DNA from: Xanthomonas pisi DSM 18956
GTDB taxonomy: Bacteria > Pseudomonadota > Gammaproteobacteria > Xanthomonadales > Xanthomonadaceae
Length of the DNA: 62,767 nucleotides
Assembly (NCBI RefSeq): GCF_001010415.1
Contig: NZ_JPLE01000014.1
Location: forward strand, 1-62,767
Direction of reading: 5' to 3'
Shown here: piece by piece, positions 37,115-47,200 of the stretch
How positions within the stretch are numbered: position 1 is the stretch's first letter
How the letters are laid out: each line of letters opens with the position of its first letter
Program-made: the position numbers and the translations under genes
The notes under the pieces: model-generated
The model's database searches: none
Seen by the model: the letters and a program-made list of their open reading frames with translations, nothing else
What the model was told of the DNA's origin: nothing

Positions 37115-37627
37115 ATGTCGCTCGTGCGCCGCATTCCCCTGCTGGTCTGCCTGTCCCTTGCATTGACCGCCACCCCGGCCCTGGCACAGCGCGCAGTGCA
37201 CGGCGATCTGCAGTCGCAGATGAGCGCCGAACAGTTCAAGGCCGCCGGCCTGGACAAGCTCGATGCCAGCGAACTGGCCGCACTCAACGACTGGCTTCAA
37301 GGCAAGGTAGCCAAGGAAGCCGCCGTCGTGGTCGAACAGGCCAAGGAGGCCGGCCGCCAGGAAATCATCGTCAAGAACCGTGGCTTCTTCGACTTCGGCA
37401 GCAAGGAGCCGATCGAAAGCAGCATCGTCGGCGAGTTCAAGGGCTTTTCCAAAGGCCGCGTCTATACGCTGGCCAATGGTCAGGAGTGGGAACAGACCGA
37501 CGCAGCCAGCCTCTCCGGCGTGCGCAAGGACGCTCCCAAGGTCAAGATCAAGCCCGGCCTGGTCGGCGTGTGGTATCTGCAGATCGAGGGCTACAACACC
37601 CCGGCGAAGGTACGGCGGACCAAGTAA
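37115..37627 (+). CDS. Small exported protein of unknown function
   Basis: 170 aa from ATG 37115; an ATG at 37106 would add three residues. It begins with a Sec signal peptide (SLVRRIPLLVCLSLALTATP, cleavage after ALA). The mature part is Lys/Glu-rich with helical N-terminus (AEQFKAAGLDKLDASELAAL) and a likely beta C-terminus (GLVGVWYLQIEGYNT). It is probably periplasmic. It follows pqqE by 62 nt on the same strand but has its own promoter-sized gap; no link to PQQ is evident. Confidence 0.8.
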   Translation: MSLVRRIPLLVCLSLALTATPALAQRAVHGDLQSQMSAEQFKAAGLDKLDASELAALNDWLQGKVAKEAAVVVEQAKEAGRQEIIVKNRGFFDFGSKEPIESSIVGEFKGFSKGRVYTLANGQEWEQTDAASLSGVRKDAPKVKIKPGLVGVWYLQIEGYNTPAKVRRTK

Positions 37628-37702
37628 AGGACAGCCAACGAAACGACTACGCTCGCCATCAAGCGGGCGTCGACGGTGTTTGGTACTGCGTGGATCCGTC
37701 TG

Positions 37703-37835
37703 AGAGCGTGTTATGTGCTTTGAGGTGAGTGCGAAGCGCCCTGTGGTGCGTCGAGACAAGGCGCGCAACGCGGTATCGGCGCGCCACAGGGCGCTTCCCG
37801 GAGGGTTGGCCGTCTCAAAGTGCATAACACGCTCT
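37703..37835. repeat. MITE-like imperfect palindrome (133 bp)
   Basis: The ends are near-perfect inverted repeats: AGAGCGTGTTATG at 37703 continuing to CTTTGAG at 37724, and its complement at 37814-37835, 20 of 22 positions matching. A second inner pair (GAAGCGCCCTGTGG and CCACAGGGCGCTTC) reinforces the palindrome. No transposase ORF fits inside. It looks like a non-autonomous insertion element or a structured intergenic repeat. Confidence 0.7.
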
Positions 37836-38232
37836 AGATATCAGTTCTGCGTGCGCCGTCCACATCCACCTGACGACGGCTTGCTGCGTCTTCAGCCTAT
37901 CCAGGCGTTGCGGCGATGGGAAAGGTTTTGCCAAAGCGGAAGAACGTAGCGTCCTTGGCGGAGCGCGCGGACGTGCGATGAGGGCTTGCCGGTGTGCCCC
38001 ATCGCCTACAAGCGCGCTACCGCGAGAAGCGGGTAAGTCAGCGGAGCATCCTCCATCTCCCCACGGCGTTGACTTCGCTTAGCCGGTACATGCTGTGGCC
38101 GCAACAGAAGATGGATGCCTCGTACGTGTGCCAGACTTGCCAACGGGAACGGGAACGGGCTCGATGTGTGCGTCTGGCGCGGGCCGTGTCCTTGGTCGTG
38201 CTGGCCGGCAGCGCCGCTTACGGAGAACGCCG
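37836..38232 (+). other. Gene-free stretch after the palindrome (about 397 bp)
   Basis: Upstream region of the PqaA-like gene. I see no supported ORF here; the frame leading into the next gene is open back to 38095 but lacks a ribosome binding site. Confidence 0.45.
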
Positions 38233-39723
38233 ATGCGCCTGATGACACATTGCGGGATTCTGCTGCTGGCCTTGGTCGCCGGACCGGCACTGGCATCCAC
38301 CGCCACCGAACGCTGCGCCACGGCGCCCGAGGTCGGGTTCGATCAGGCCCTGGTCTGCTATCGCGATGCGGTGGAACAGCAGCCGCTGGTCTACACGAAA
38401 GGCGCCACCAGCCGGATCGCCGGGGTCGAGCGGCGCGAGTACCTGCTGACCTCGCAAACATGGTCGCCTGAAGGATTGGTCACCCCCGCCACCTGGCAGC
38501 ATGACGTGGCGATGTATGTGCCCGCCGATGCACTGCCGACACGTGCAGTGCTGATCTCCACCAACGGCACGCGTCACCCGCCCGCAGGGAGTGCGGCGCA
38601 GCCGGCCAGCGAGCTGTCGCCGGAAGCGCTGGCGGCGCTGGCGCAACGCAGCCGCACCGTGGTCATCGCGCTGAGCGACATTCCCAACCAGGCGTTGCAG
38701 TACCAGGGCGATGCCACAGCGCGCCGCGAGGACGATAGCGTCGCCTACAGCTGGTCGCTATTTCTGCAATCGCCGCAGCAACGCAAGACCATGCCCCTGC
38801 ATGTGCCGATGGCAGCTGCAATTGCGCGCACCATGAGCCTGGCCGAGCGCGAGCTGGCATCGCTGCAGATCCATCGTTTCATTCTTGCCGGTGCGTCCAA
38901 ACGGGGTTGGGCCAGCTGGCACGCCACCATCGCCGACCCACGCGTCGACGCGGTGGCGCCGTTCGTGATCGACATCCTCAACATGCCGGCCGTGCTGGAC
39001 CACATGTATCGGGCGTACGGCGGCAACTGGCCGATTGCATTCAACGCCTATGCCAAACAGGGAATTATTGCGCAACTGCAGACCCCGGCGTTTGCGCAAC
39101 TGGTGCAACTGCAAGATCCGCTGAGTTATCTGCGCACGCCGCAGCGCAAGCGCCTGATGGTACCCAAGTACATCGTCAACGCCAGCGGCGATGATTTTTT
39201 CCTGCCGGACAACACGCAGTTGTTCTATGACGCGTTGCCTGGCAGCAAGGCCTTGCGCATGGTGCCCAACAGTGCGCACAACGGCATCCGCGCATCGGTC
39301 GTCGACAGCCTGGTGCCTTTCATTGCACGGCTGCAGCAGCAGCGCGCGTTGCCAAAAGTCAGCGATACCTTGCGCACCGGCGACGCGCCCACGATCCGTT
39401 TCCGTTCGTCGGAACGACCGACGCAAGTGCGGCTATGGTCGGCCACCAATCCGCAGGCGCGCGACTTCCGCTACGCCTGCGGCATCCGCTATCACGCCAC
39501 CCCGGTTGTGCTTGCACGCGGCAACACCGTCTCGGTGCCGGTGCAGACCCCGGACGTCGGTTGGAGCGCCTACTTCGTCGAAGCCACCTATGCGGATGGA
39601 TTCGTCGCCACCAGCCAGACCTACGTGCTCGGCAAGCAGCACTATCCTTCCAGCGCGCCGCCGACCGACAACGCCGCTTGCAGCACGTTACCCGGCATGG
39701 CCGCTAGCGCTGCTGCGCGTTGA
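38233..39723 (+). CDS. PhoPQ-activated pathogenicity-related (PqaA-like) alpha/beta hydrolase
   Basis: 496 aa from ATG 38233, chosen because a signal peptide follows at once (LMTHCGILLLALVAGPALAS). The protein matches the PhoPQ_related family: a nucleophile-elbow-like GASKRGWASW, then DPRVDAVAPFVIDILNM, PKYIVNASGDDFFLPDN (acidic member) and MVPNSAHNGI (His of a triad). It is probably periplasmic or secreted. The family is named after PqaA of Salmonella, whose biochemical substrate is not established. Regulation by PhoPQ here cannot be judged from sequence. Confidence 0.87.
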   Translation: MRLMTHCGILLLALVAGPALASTATERCATAPEVGFDQALVCYRDAVEQQPLVYTKGATSRIAGVERREYLLTSQTWSPEGLVTPATWQHDVAMYVPADALPTRAVLISTNGTRHPPAGSAAQPASELSPEALAALAQRSRTVVIALSDIPNQALQYQGDATARREDDSVAYSWSLFLQSPQQRKTMPLHVPMAAAIARTMSLAERELASLQIHRFILAGASKRGWASWHATIADPRVDAVAPFVIDILNMPAVLDHMYRAYGGNWPIAFNAYAKQGIIAQLQTPAFAQLVQLQDPLSYLRTPQRKRLMVPKYIVNASGDDFFLPDNTQLFYDALPGSKALRMVPNSAHNGIRASVVDSLVPFIARLQQQRALPKVSDTLRTGDAPTIRFRSSERPTQVRLWSATNPQARDFRYACGIRYHATPVVLARGNTVSVPVQTPDVGWSAYFVEATYADGFVATSQTYVLGKQHYPSSAPPTDNAACSTLPGMAASAAAR

Positions 39724-40185
39724 AGGGTGATTGCTGCTGCGGACAAGGCAAGCAGCTAATCGCCTGGCGCGCTGTGAGTCCTCTTCCAGGGGGGCTGGCT
39801 TGATTCGCCAGCGGCCGTGACGCTGCGCGAGGTCGGGCACGCCAACGGCTTCACGGGACAGTTGTTCGCGATGCCTTGCGGCACGCCCCAATCAGCACGG
39901 GTCGCCGGTGAGCGTGTACCTCACGATCGCTGCGGGGATTCGCACCAGTTGAGCACGCCGGCACATCGGCATTTATGCCGACTGCAGGCCCGACGACTGC
40001 ACCGTCTGGTCCGCGTTGCGCAACGAAGTCCGCACAGAAACGGTACCAGTACCGGTTTTGGCACTTGAGGCCGCCACCAAGATCGATCCAACCCGACTGG
40101 ACCATTGACATCGTTGTCACCAACTCCTAAACAGGCCGCTACGCGCTGATGGCATCGGCCGATCAGACGGACCAAAGGACTGCAT
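39724..40185 (+). other. Gene-free stretch with a possible decayed coding remnant (462 bp)
   Basis: No intact gene. One plus-strand frame at about 39963-40106 reads like protein (RHIGIYADCRPDDC, then VPVPVLALEAATKIDPTRL) but has stops on both sides and no start. It may be a remnant of a small exported protein, or chance. Confidence 0.3.
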
Positions 40186-41217
40186 GTGGCTGCGACTTCG
40201 CGTTCTGCTCACGTTTCTGCCATGCCCGCTGTTCCTGTCGCCGCCGGCTTCATCGCTGCCGATGTCGGCGGCACGCATGTGCGTCTTGGCCATGTAGTGC
40301 AGACAGAGGACGCCATCACGCTGGCGCATTACCGCACCTACCGCTGCGCCGAGCACGCCAGCCTTGAAGCCATCCTGGCCGACTTCCTGCCGCAGGCCGG
40401 CCGTGTCGAGACCCTCGTCATCGCCAGCGCCGGCGTTGCGCTGGACGACGGCAGCTTCATCAGCAACAACCTGCCATGGAGCCTCTCACCCGGCCGCCTG
40501 CGCGCCACGCTGACGCTGCGCAACGTGCATCTGGTCAATGACTTCGAAGCCGTCGCCTATGCAGCGCCGCAGATGGAACCGCGTGCGGTGCTACAGCTGA
40601 GCGGGCCGACGCCGCGGCATGCGCGTCGCGCCGGGCCGATTCTGGTGGTCGGCCCAGGCACCGGATTGGGAGCTGCGGTGTGGATCGATGCCAAGCCCCG
40701 CCCCATCGTCCTGGCGACCGAAGCAGGCCAGGTGGCACTGGCCAGCACACACGCGCACGAGCATCAGTTGCTGCGCATCCTGCTGCGCGACCGGCACTAC
40801 CTGCCGCTGGAGCACGTGTTATCTGGGCCCGGGCTATTGCGGCTGTATGCCGCGGTGTGCGCGCTGCACGGCTTGCCGCAACGCTACCAGCAGCCTGCAG
40901 CAGTCACGCACGCGGCATTGCATGAAGACGACCCACTGCCGCGCGAAACGCTGCAGGTGTTCTGCGCCCTGCTCGGCCACGCAGTCGGCGACATGGCGCT
41001 GGCCTACGGCGCTGCCGGCGGCATCTATCTGGCCGGCGGCATCCTGCCGACGATCGGACACTTTCTGGCGTCCAGCGCATTCGGCGCGCGCTTTCTGGAC
41101 AAAGGCAACATGCGCGGGGTGCTCGAACGCATCCCGGTCAAGCTGGTCGAGCACGGGCAGCTGGGCGTGCTCGGTGCGGCCAATTGGTATCTGCAACACC
41201 ACGCTGACGCGTCGTAA
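40186..41217 (+). CDS. glk: Glucokinase
   Basis: 343 aa from GTG 40186, supported by AAGGA six bases upstream; an internal ATG at 40222 would shorten it by 12 residues. ROK/Glk features are FIAADVGGTHVRLGHVVQ (phosphate 1), NNLPWSLSPG, HLVNDFEAVAYA (catalytic Asp), VVGPGTGLGAAVW (phosphate 2) and ATEAGQVALA. It phosphorylates glucose with ATP in the cytoplasm. A TonB-dependent receptor gene begins 100 bp downstream on the same strand, which suggests a carbohydrate uptake and use locus. Confidence 0.9.
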   Translation: MAATSRSAHVSAMPAVPVAAGFIAADVGGTHVRLGHVVQTEDAITLAHYRTYRCAEHASLEAILADFLPQAGRVETLVIASAGVALDDGSFISNNLPWSLSPGRLRATLTLRNVHLVNDFEAVAYAAPQMEPRAVLQLSGPTPRHARRAGPILVVGPGTGLGAAVWIDAKPRPIVLATEAGQVALASTHAHEHQLLRILLRDRHYLPLEHVLSGPGLLRLYAAVCALHGLPQRYQQPAAVTHAALHEDDPLPRETLQVFCALLGHAVGDMALAYGAAGGIYLAGGILPTIGHFLASSAFGARFLDKGNMRGVLERIPVKLVEHGQLGVLGAANWYLQHHADAS

Positions 41218-41317
41218 GCGTTCCACCGCACGTTTTCCCGGACGTGCGCTTGCTAGCCCCCGCAGCCGGCGAGCCACGGCCCGCCATCCATCCCTGTGCG
41301 TGATGAGGAGAGACATC

Positions 41318-43954
41318 ATGAAATACAGCACCAAACTGCTGTGCAGTGCGATTGCGTTGTCGTTGGCGGTGACCGCGCAAGCCCAGGACAGCACTGGCCA
41401 GCAAGCCACCGACCTGGATGCCGTACAGGTGGTCGGCATCCGTGCCAGCCTGGAAAAATCCCTGGACACCAAACGCAACAACGCAGGCATTTCCGAAGCG
41501 ATCACTGCCGAAGACATCGGCAAGTTTCCTAGCACCAACGTGGCCGAAGCGCTGTCGCAGATTCCCGGCGTCACCCTGGATCGCCGCTTCGGCCAGGGCG
41601 AGCGCGTCAGCATCGACGGCACCGACCCCAGCTTGAATCTGTCGTTCCTGGATGGCCACCCGGTGGCGCAGGCGATCTGGTTATACGGCGAGCAACCCAG
41701 CCGCGGATTCGATTACACCTTGCTGGCGCCGCAGATCCTGGGCCGCGCGGAGATCCTCAAGTCATCCGAAGCGCGGCTGACCGAAGGCAGCCTGGGCGGA
41801 ACGGTGCTGATGCACACGCGCCAACCACTGGATCTGGAAGCCAACGAAATCGCCGGCTCCATCGGCTACAGCTATAGCGACCAGGCCAGCAAGGGCAAGC
41901 CCAATGCGGCGCTGCTCTACAGCTGGAAAAACCCGGAAGAAACCTTCGGCATCGCCGTGTCCGCGCAACATTACGAAGAACGCGTGGACCGCCGCGGCAT
42001 GGAGGTGTTCGGCTACGCGCCCGCCAGCACGTTTGCCAATGCCGCAGGCACGGTGCCTGCCGATGCAGATGTGCCCAACTCGATCAACGCCGCCTGGTTC
42101 CAGCAGGACCGCGAGCGCGACAGCGCGGTGGTCAACCTGCAACTCAAGCCCAGCGATGCACTGGAATTCAACCTCAGCGGCTTGTACATCAACGAGAATT
42201 TCGATAACTACAACCAGTCGATGTACAGCTTTCTGACCTGGAATGCCGGCACGGTGGCTGCAGTGGACCAGCTCGGCGATGTGCGCAACGGCGTGGTGAC
42301 CAGCGGCCACTCCAGCGCCAATGCCGATCCGCTCGGCGGCACGGTGATCTACGACAACAATGTGCGCGAATCGGAAGTCACCACCAAAGGCCTGGACCTG
42401 CGCGGCGCATTTGCCGGCGATGGCTGGGGATTGAAGGGCCAGGTGGGCCAGAGCAAATCCGAAAACAAGGATCTGTCGCAATACTTCATCGAGCCGTTCT
42501 ACAACGGCGGCTTTCGTTGGGACACGCGCCGCGGCATCCAGTTCGACGACCCTGCAGCTGCGCGCAACCCGGCCAACTGGGGCTCGGCCGGTGGCTGGTT
42601 CGGCAACAACGGCATCTTCTCCACGCAAAGCAAGGACACCTACGGGCAACTGGACCTGGATCTGCAGTTCGATGGCGTGTTCAACCAACTGCTGCTGGGC
42701 GTGCGCCATGGCAAGCATGAGGAACGCTTCGAGCTCAACGTCTACGGCGGGGTAACCCCCGGCACATTGGCCGACGTCGGCACGATTGGCCTGACCGACC
42801 TGCAGGATTTCTATCCCGACCACGGCCGGCATGTGCAGGCCGGGCGCAACAATGTGCTGAACTGGATCCGCAACAGCCCGGTCGATTACAACGCGCCGGA
42901 TCCGGCCAGCTATCTCAACAACAGCTGGGCACTGGAGCAGACCAACAACGCCGCCTACGCACAGTTGAATTTCTCCGGCGGCGGCCTGCGCGGCAATCTG
43001 GGCGTGCGCTACGTGGACTCCAAGACCGAAGGTAGCGGCTTCGTCTACAGCGGCACACCGTCGTTGGCCAATGTCGACAGCCTGTGGCAGACGCGCACCC
43101 GCAAGGAGGACTTCCTGCTGCCGTCGCTGACCTTGTCCTACGACACCAGCGAGGACTGGGTGTTTCGCTTTGCCGCGGCCAAGGTGATTGCCTGGGCGCC
43201 TTACAACCAGATGGTCAACAACACCTTCCTCAACGACACCACGCTGACCGGCAGCGGCGGCAACGCCGAGCTGTCGCCCTACGAATCGTGGAATTTCAAT
43301 CTATCGGCCGAGTACTACTTCGCGCAGCAGTCGGTGGTGGCATGGTCGGTGTTCTACAAGAAGATCGACAACTACATCGACACCAGTGCCAGCGTGGAGC
43401 GTCAGTACAATGCGCTGCGCGACACCGCACCGCAGAGCTGGGCCCAATTGCTCGGCAGTAATGGCTGCACCGCCGACGGCTACTGCGATTACAGCGTCCA
43501 GCGCCCGCGCAACGCCGGCGACGGCAAGGTCAAGGGCTTCAACATCGCATTCCAGCAACCCTTCGGCGACAGCGGCTTTGGCCTTACCGCCAACTACACC
43601 TACGCCAACGGCGAAAACAACACCGGCGATGCGCTGCCGTACCAGTCGCGCAACAGCGTGGCCTTCAGCCCGTACTACGAAAAAGGACCGCTCAACGCAC
43701 GGCTGACCTATAACTGGCGCGACAGCTATCTGGCCGGCGGTTATGTGGCCGGCGCAGCGCCGGCCAGCGTGGACGACTACGCCGAACTCGGCGCCAGCAT
43801 CGGCTACGCATTCGGCCCGAACTGGTCGCTGCAGATCGATGGGCAAAACCTGCTGGATGAAGAGTATCTGCAATACCTCGGCGACAAGGACCATCTGGCC
43901 GGCCGCTACAGGAGCGGACGGCGCTACATGGCGAGCCTGCACGTGAAGTTCTGA
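41318..43954 (+). CDS. TonB-dependent outer membrane receptor (Xanthomonas/Caulobacter type)
   Basis: 878 aa from ATG 41318, preceded by GAGGAG. A signal peptide (KYSTKLLCSAIALSLAVTAQ) leads to a TonB box region (DLDAVQVVGIRASLE). The plug domain follows (AITAEDIGKFPSTNVAEALS, QIPGVTLDRRFGQGERVSID), then a long beta-barrel with aromatic-rich strands. It ends in Phe (SLHVKF) as outer-membrane barrels do. This subclass often transports plant-derived carbohydrates in xanthomonads. Pairing with glucokinase supports a sugar ligand (inference). No repressor gene is adjacent. Confidence 0.92.
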   Translation: MKYSTKLLCSAIALSLAVTAQAQDSTGQQATDLDAVQVVGIRASLEKSLDTKRNNAGISEAITAEDIGKFPSTNVAEALSQIPGVTLDRRFGQGERVSIDGTDPSLNLSFLDGHPVAQAIWLYGEQPSRGFDYTLLAPQILGRAEILKSSEARLTEGSLGGTVLMHTRQPLDLEANEIAGSIGYSYSDQASKGKPNAALLYSWKNPEETFGIAVSAQHYEERVDRRGMEVFGYAPASTFANAAGTVPADADVPNSINAAWFQQDRERDSAVVNLQLKPSDALEFNLSGLYINENFDNYNQSMYSFLTWNAGTVAAVDQLGDVRNGVVTSGHSSANADPLGGTVIYDNNVRESEVTTKGLDLRGAFAGDGWGLKGQVGQSKSENKDLSQYFIEPFYNGGFRWDTRRGIQFDDPAAARNPANWGSAGGWFGNNGIFSTQSKDTYGQLDLDLQFDGVFNQLLLGVRHGKHEERFELNVYGGVTPGTLADVGTIGLTDLQDFYPDHGRHVQAGRNNVLNWIRNSPVDYNAPDPASYLNNSWALEQTNNAAYAQLNFSGGGLRGNLGVRYVDSKTEGSGFVYSGTPSLANVDSLWQTRTRKEDFLLPSLTLSYDTSEDWVFRFAAAKVIAWAPYNQMVNNTFLNDTTLTGSGGNAELSPYESWNFNLSAEYYFAQQSVVAWSVFYKKIDNYIDTSASVERQYNALRDTAPQSWAQLLGSNGCTADGYCDYSVQRPRNAGDGKVKGFNIAFQQPFGDSGFGLTANYTYANGENNTGDALPYQSRNSVAFSPYYEKGPLNARLTYNWRDSYLAGGYVAGAAPASVDDYAELGASIGYAFGPNWSLQIDGQNLLDEEYLQYLGDKDHLAGRYRSGRRYMASLHVKF

Positions 43955-44226
43955 CGTCGGCGCCGTCGCGGGTGCGGCCATTGCCGTGTGGCCGTACCCG
44001 CCGCGGGTGCCGGGACCCTACCTGCCTGCGCTGCTTGGGGATGCGTGGGCCTACGCCACGCACCGCCCACCTGCGCAGCGTGATCTGCACGCCGCGCATG
44101 GCGCTGCAGGAGACCGATGCGGTCACTGCGATGGCCAGGCGCCCGGCCCATCACTGGCGACGCACATGCGAACCGATCCCACTGCAGCGGGCTGCGAGCA
44201 GCCCGCACGCAATCGGGCAGCGCGAC

Positions 44227-47200
44227 TCAGCCGCGCAACGCCGCCACGCGCTGCGACAATTTCTTTGCCGACACGCCGGACCTGGCGCCAAGCTCCTGCG
44301 CGAACACCGACACCCGCAACTCTTCCAGATCCCAGCGCAGCGCCTGCCAGTCGGCACCTTGCTGCAATCCACGCGCGGCCGCATCGTCCAGCGCATCCAC
44401 AAACGGCTTGAGCTCGAGCATGCGCGACTGATCGCGCGCCGGGTCGCGTTTGGCACGCTCGGTCCGCAGGATCATCGCCTTCAGATAGCGCGGGTAGTTG
44501 GCCAGTGCCTCGGCCGGGGTGTCGCGCAGGAAGCCGGCATGCACCAATGCACGCAGCTGCTGCTCCATATCGTCCAGATTGCCGCGCGCCCAGCCCATCA
44601 ATGGCGCTTCCAGCAGCGGCTTGAGCTCGGCAACCGCCCCCAGGATGCTTTCGGCAAGTTTCAGCCGCTGCATCGCTTCGCCGAACAGGCGCTTGGCCGC
44701 ATCCTCGCGACGGTATGCAAACGCAGCCGGGTCGCGGATCGCGCCCAGCCCGTCGGCGAGCACCGCATTGAGCGCGGCATCGACCAGATCGCCGCGCAGG
44801 CGCTCCTGCGATTCGATCGCCGCATACAACAGGCCGGTCTTGGGCGAGACCGGCAACTGTTTGCGCGCGTGTTTGATCTTGTCGGCCAACGCGATTTCCA
44901 GCAGGCGACGCACGCCGCGTGGATGCGCCTGCGCGGCGTCGTTGCGGTCGGCAAAGATGCGCAAGGCCGCATCCTCGCCCTGATCCACCAAGGCCGGGTA
45001 CGCCGGTACACCGGCCTCGCCCGCAACCTGTTCGGGAATCGGGGTGGTCGGAAAATCGCGCAGCCCCTCTGCTGCCAGGGCACGCCCGGCACGCGCGGCA
45101 AACGCTTGCCCGGCGCGTTCGCCGAAGCGTGCACGCAGGCCGTCCAGATCGCGCGATTCGGCCAGCACCTTGCCGTCGTCGTCGCGCAGACGCAGGTTCA
45201 TCAGCAGATGCGTGTCCAGCGATTGTTCGTCGAAATCCAGTGCCGATACCTGCACGCCGGTGGCCTTGGACAGAAAACGCGCCAGCTCGCCGCGGATATC
45301 GTCGGCCGACGGCAGGCTGTAGGCCTCGTAGAACGCACGCCCGAAATCCGGCGCCGGCACGAAATTGCGCCGCTGCGCCTTGGGCAGGCTGCGGATCAGG
45401 GCCGATGCCTTGTCGGCGACGAAGCCAGGCGCCAGCCATGACAGGCGCGCAGGGTCCAGCGCATTGAGCAGATGCAGCGGCACGTCCAGGGTCACGCCGT
45501 CATCGATCGCACCCGGCTCGAAACGGTAGTGCAACGGCAGCCGCGCATCGCCCAGCGGGAAATACTTCGGGAAACGATCGGCCTCGCTGCCCTCGCCGGG
45601 CAGCAGATCGTTCAAGGTCCAGTGCAGGCTGCGGCGTTTGTCCGGCGGCAGGCTCTTCCACCACGCATCCAGCCCGCTGGACGAATGCAGCTCGGCCGGA
45701 ATGCGGTCCAGGTACCAGCGCGCCTGCCAGTCTTCGTCGGCGACGATGCCGGCGCGACGCAGCTTGGCCTCTTCCTCGCGCGCCTGTTCCAGCACCTTGA
45801 GGTTATCGGCCACGAAGGCGGCGCGCGTGTTGATTTCGCCGGTCACCAGGCCTTGCCGCACGAACAGATCGTGCGAGGCAGCCGGGTCGATCTTGCCGAA
45901 ATGCACCGGTTTCTTCGGCGCCAGCACCAGCCCGAACAGGCTGATCTGCTCCGATGCCACCACCTGCCCCTGCGCACGCGACCAGTGCGGGTCGAAATGC
46001 TTGCGCGCCAGCAGATGCCCCAGCTCGGCGATGGCCCAATCCGGCTCGATCGCGGCGTTGGTCATGCCCCAGACTTTTTGCGTATCCAGCAGCGTGGCCG
46101 CCAGAATCCACGGCGGCGGCTTGCGTGCCAGTGCAGATCCGGGGAACGGCACGAACCGGCGTTGCCGCGCTGCCAAGAAGTCGCCCTTTTCGGTGCGATG
46201 GCCGATCTGCGTGGGCAGGCCCGCCAACAGCGCGCGGTGCAAGGCCTGATACGCCGCGGCACGTTCGCGCTCGCTGGTGCGTGCCGACACCTCGGCGGCT
46301 TCGGCCTGCTTGTTCGCAGCTGCAGAGGGAGTTTGTGCAGATGGCGCAGCCGGATCGGGCTTGCCCTCACGCGCCAACCGCGCCGCGCGGTGCAGCTGTC
46401 CGCGCGTCGGCCGGTTGGCGTTGTGGCCATCCTCGCGCGCAGGCGCGCTGGCGCCCGCCAGCAGCGGCGCCAGCATCACGTTGGCCGGCTCCTCGCTCCA
46501 GCCGAGCTCTTCGCACAACAGCCGCAATTGCCGATGCAGTTCACGCCACTCGCGCATGCGCAAAAAACCCAGAAAATGCCGGTTGCACCAATCGCGCAAC
46601 TTGGACTGGGTGAGGTCTTCGTGCACCTGCCGGTAAGCGTCCCACAGGCGCAGGATGCCGACGAATTCCGAGCGCGCATCGGCAAACAGCGCATGCGCGT
46701 TGTCGGCCGCCTCGCGCGCTTCGGGCGGGCGTTCGCGCGGGTCCTGGATGCCCAGGAACGAGGCGATGACGATCATCTCGCGCAGGCAACCATGCTGCTG
46801 CGCAGCCACCAGCATGCGCGCCAGTTTGACGTCCACCGGCAGGCGCGCCATCTGGCGACCGATCGCGGTCAGACGGCGCTGCGCATCGATCGCGCCCAGC
46901 TCCAGCAGCTGCTGCCAACCATCGGCCACCGCGCGCTCGTCGGGCGCTTCCAGAAACGGGAAGTCCTCGATCCGCCCCAGCCCCAGTTGCAGCATGCGCA
47001 GGATCACGCCCGACAACGACGAGCGCCGGATTTCCGGGTCGGTAAACGCCGGGCGCGCGGCAAAGTCCGCTTCGGCATACAGCCGGTAACAGATTCCTTC
47101 GGCGATCCGCCCGCAACGGCCCATGCGCTGATTGGCGCTGGCCTGCGAGATCGGCTCGATATGCAGGCGGTCCAGCTTCTGCCGCGGGCTGTAACGCTTG

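Noticed and set aside
37615..38100. An insertion sequence with transposase near the palindrome
   Set aside because: No frame in this interval encodes transposase-like sequence; only the inverted-repeat element itself is supported.
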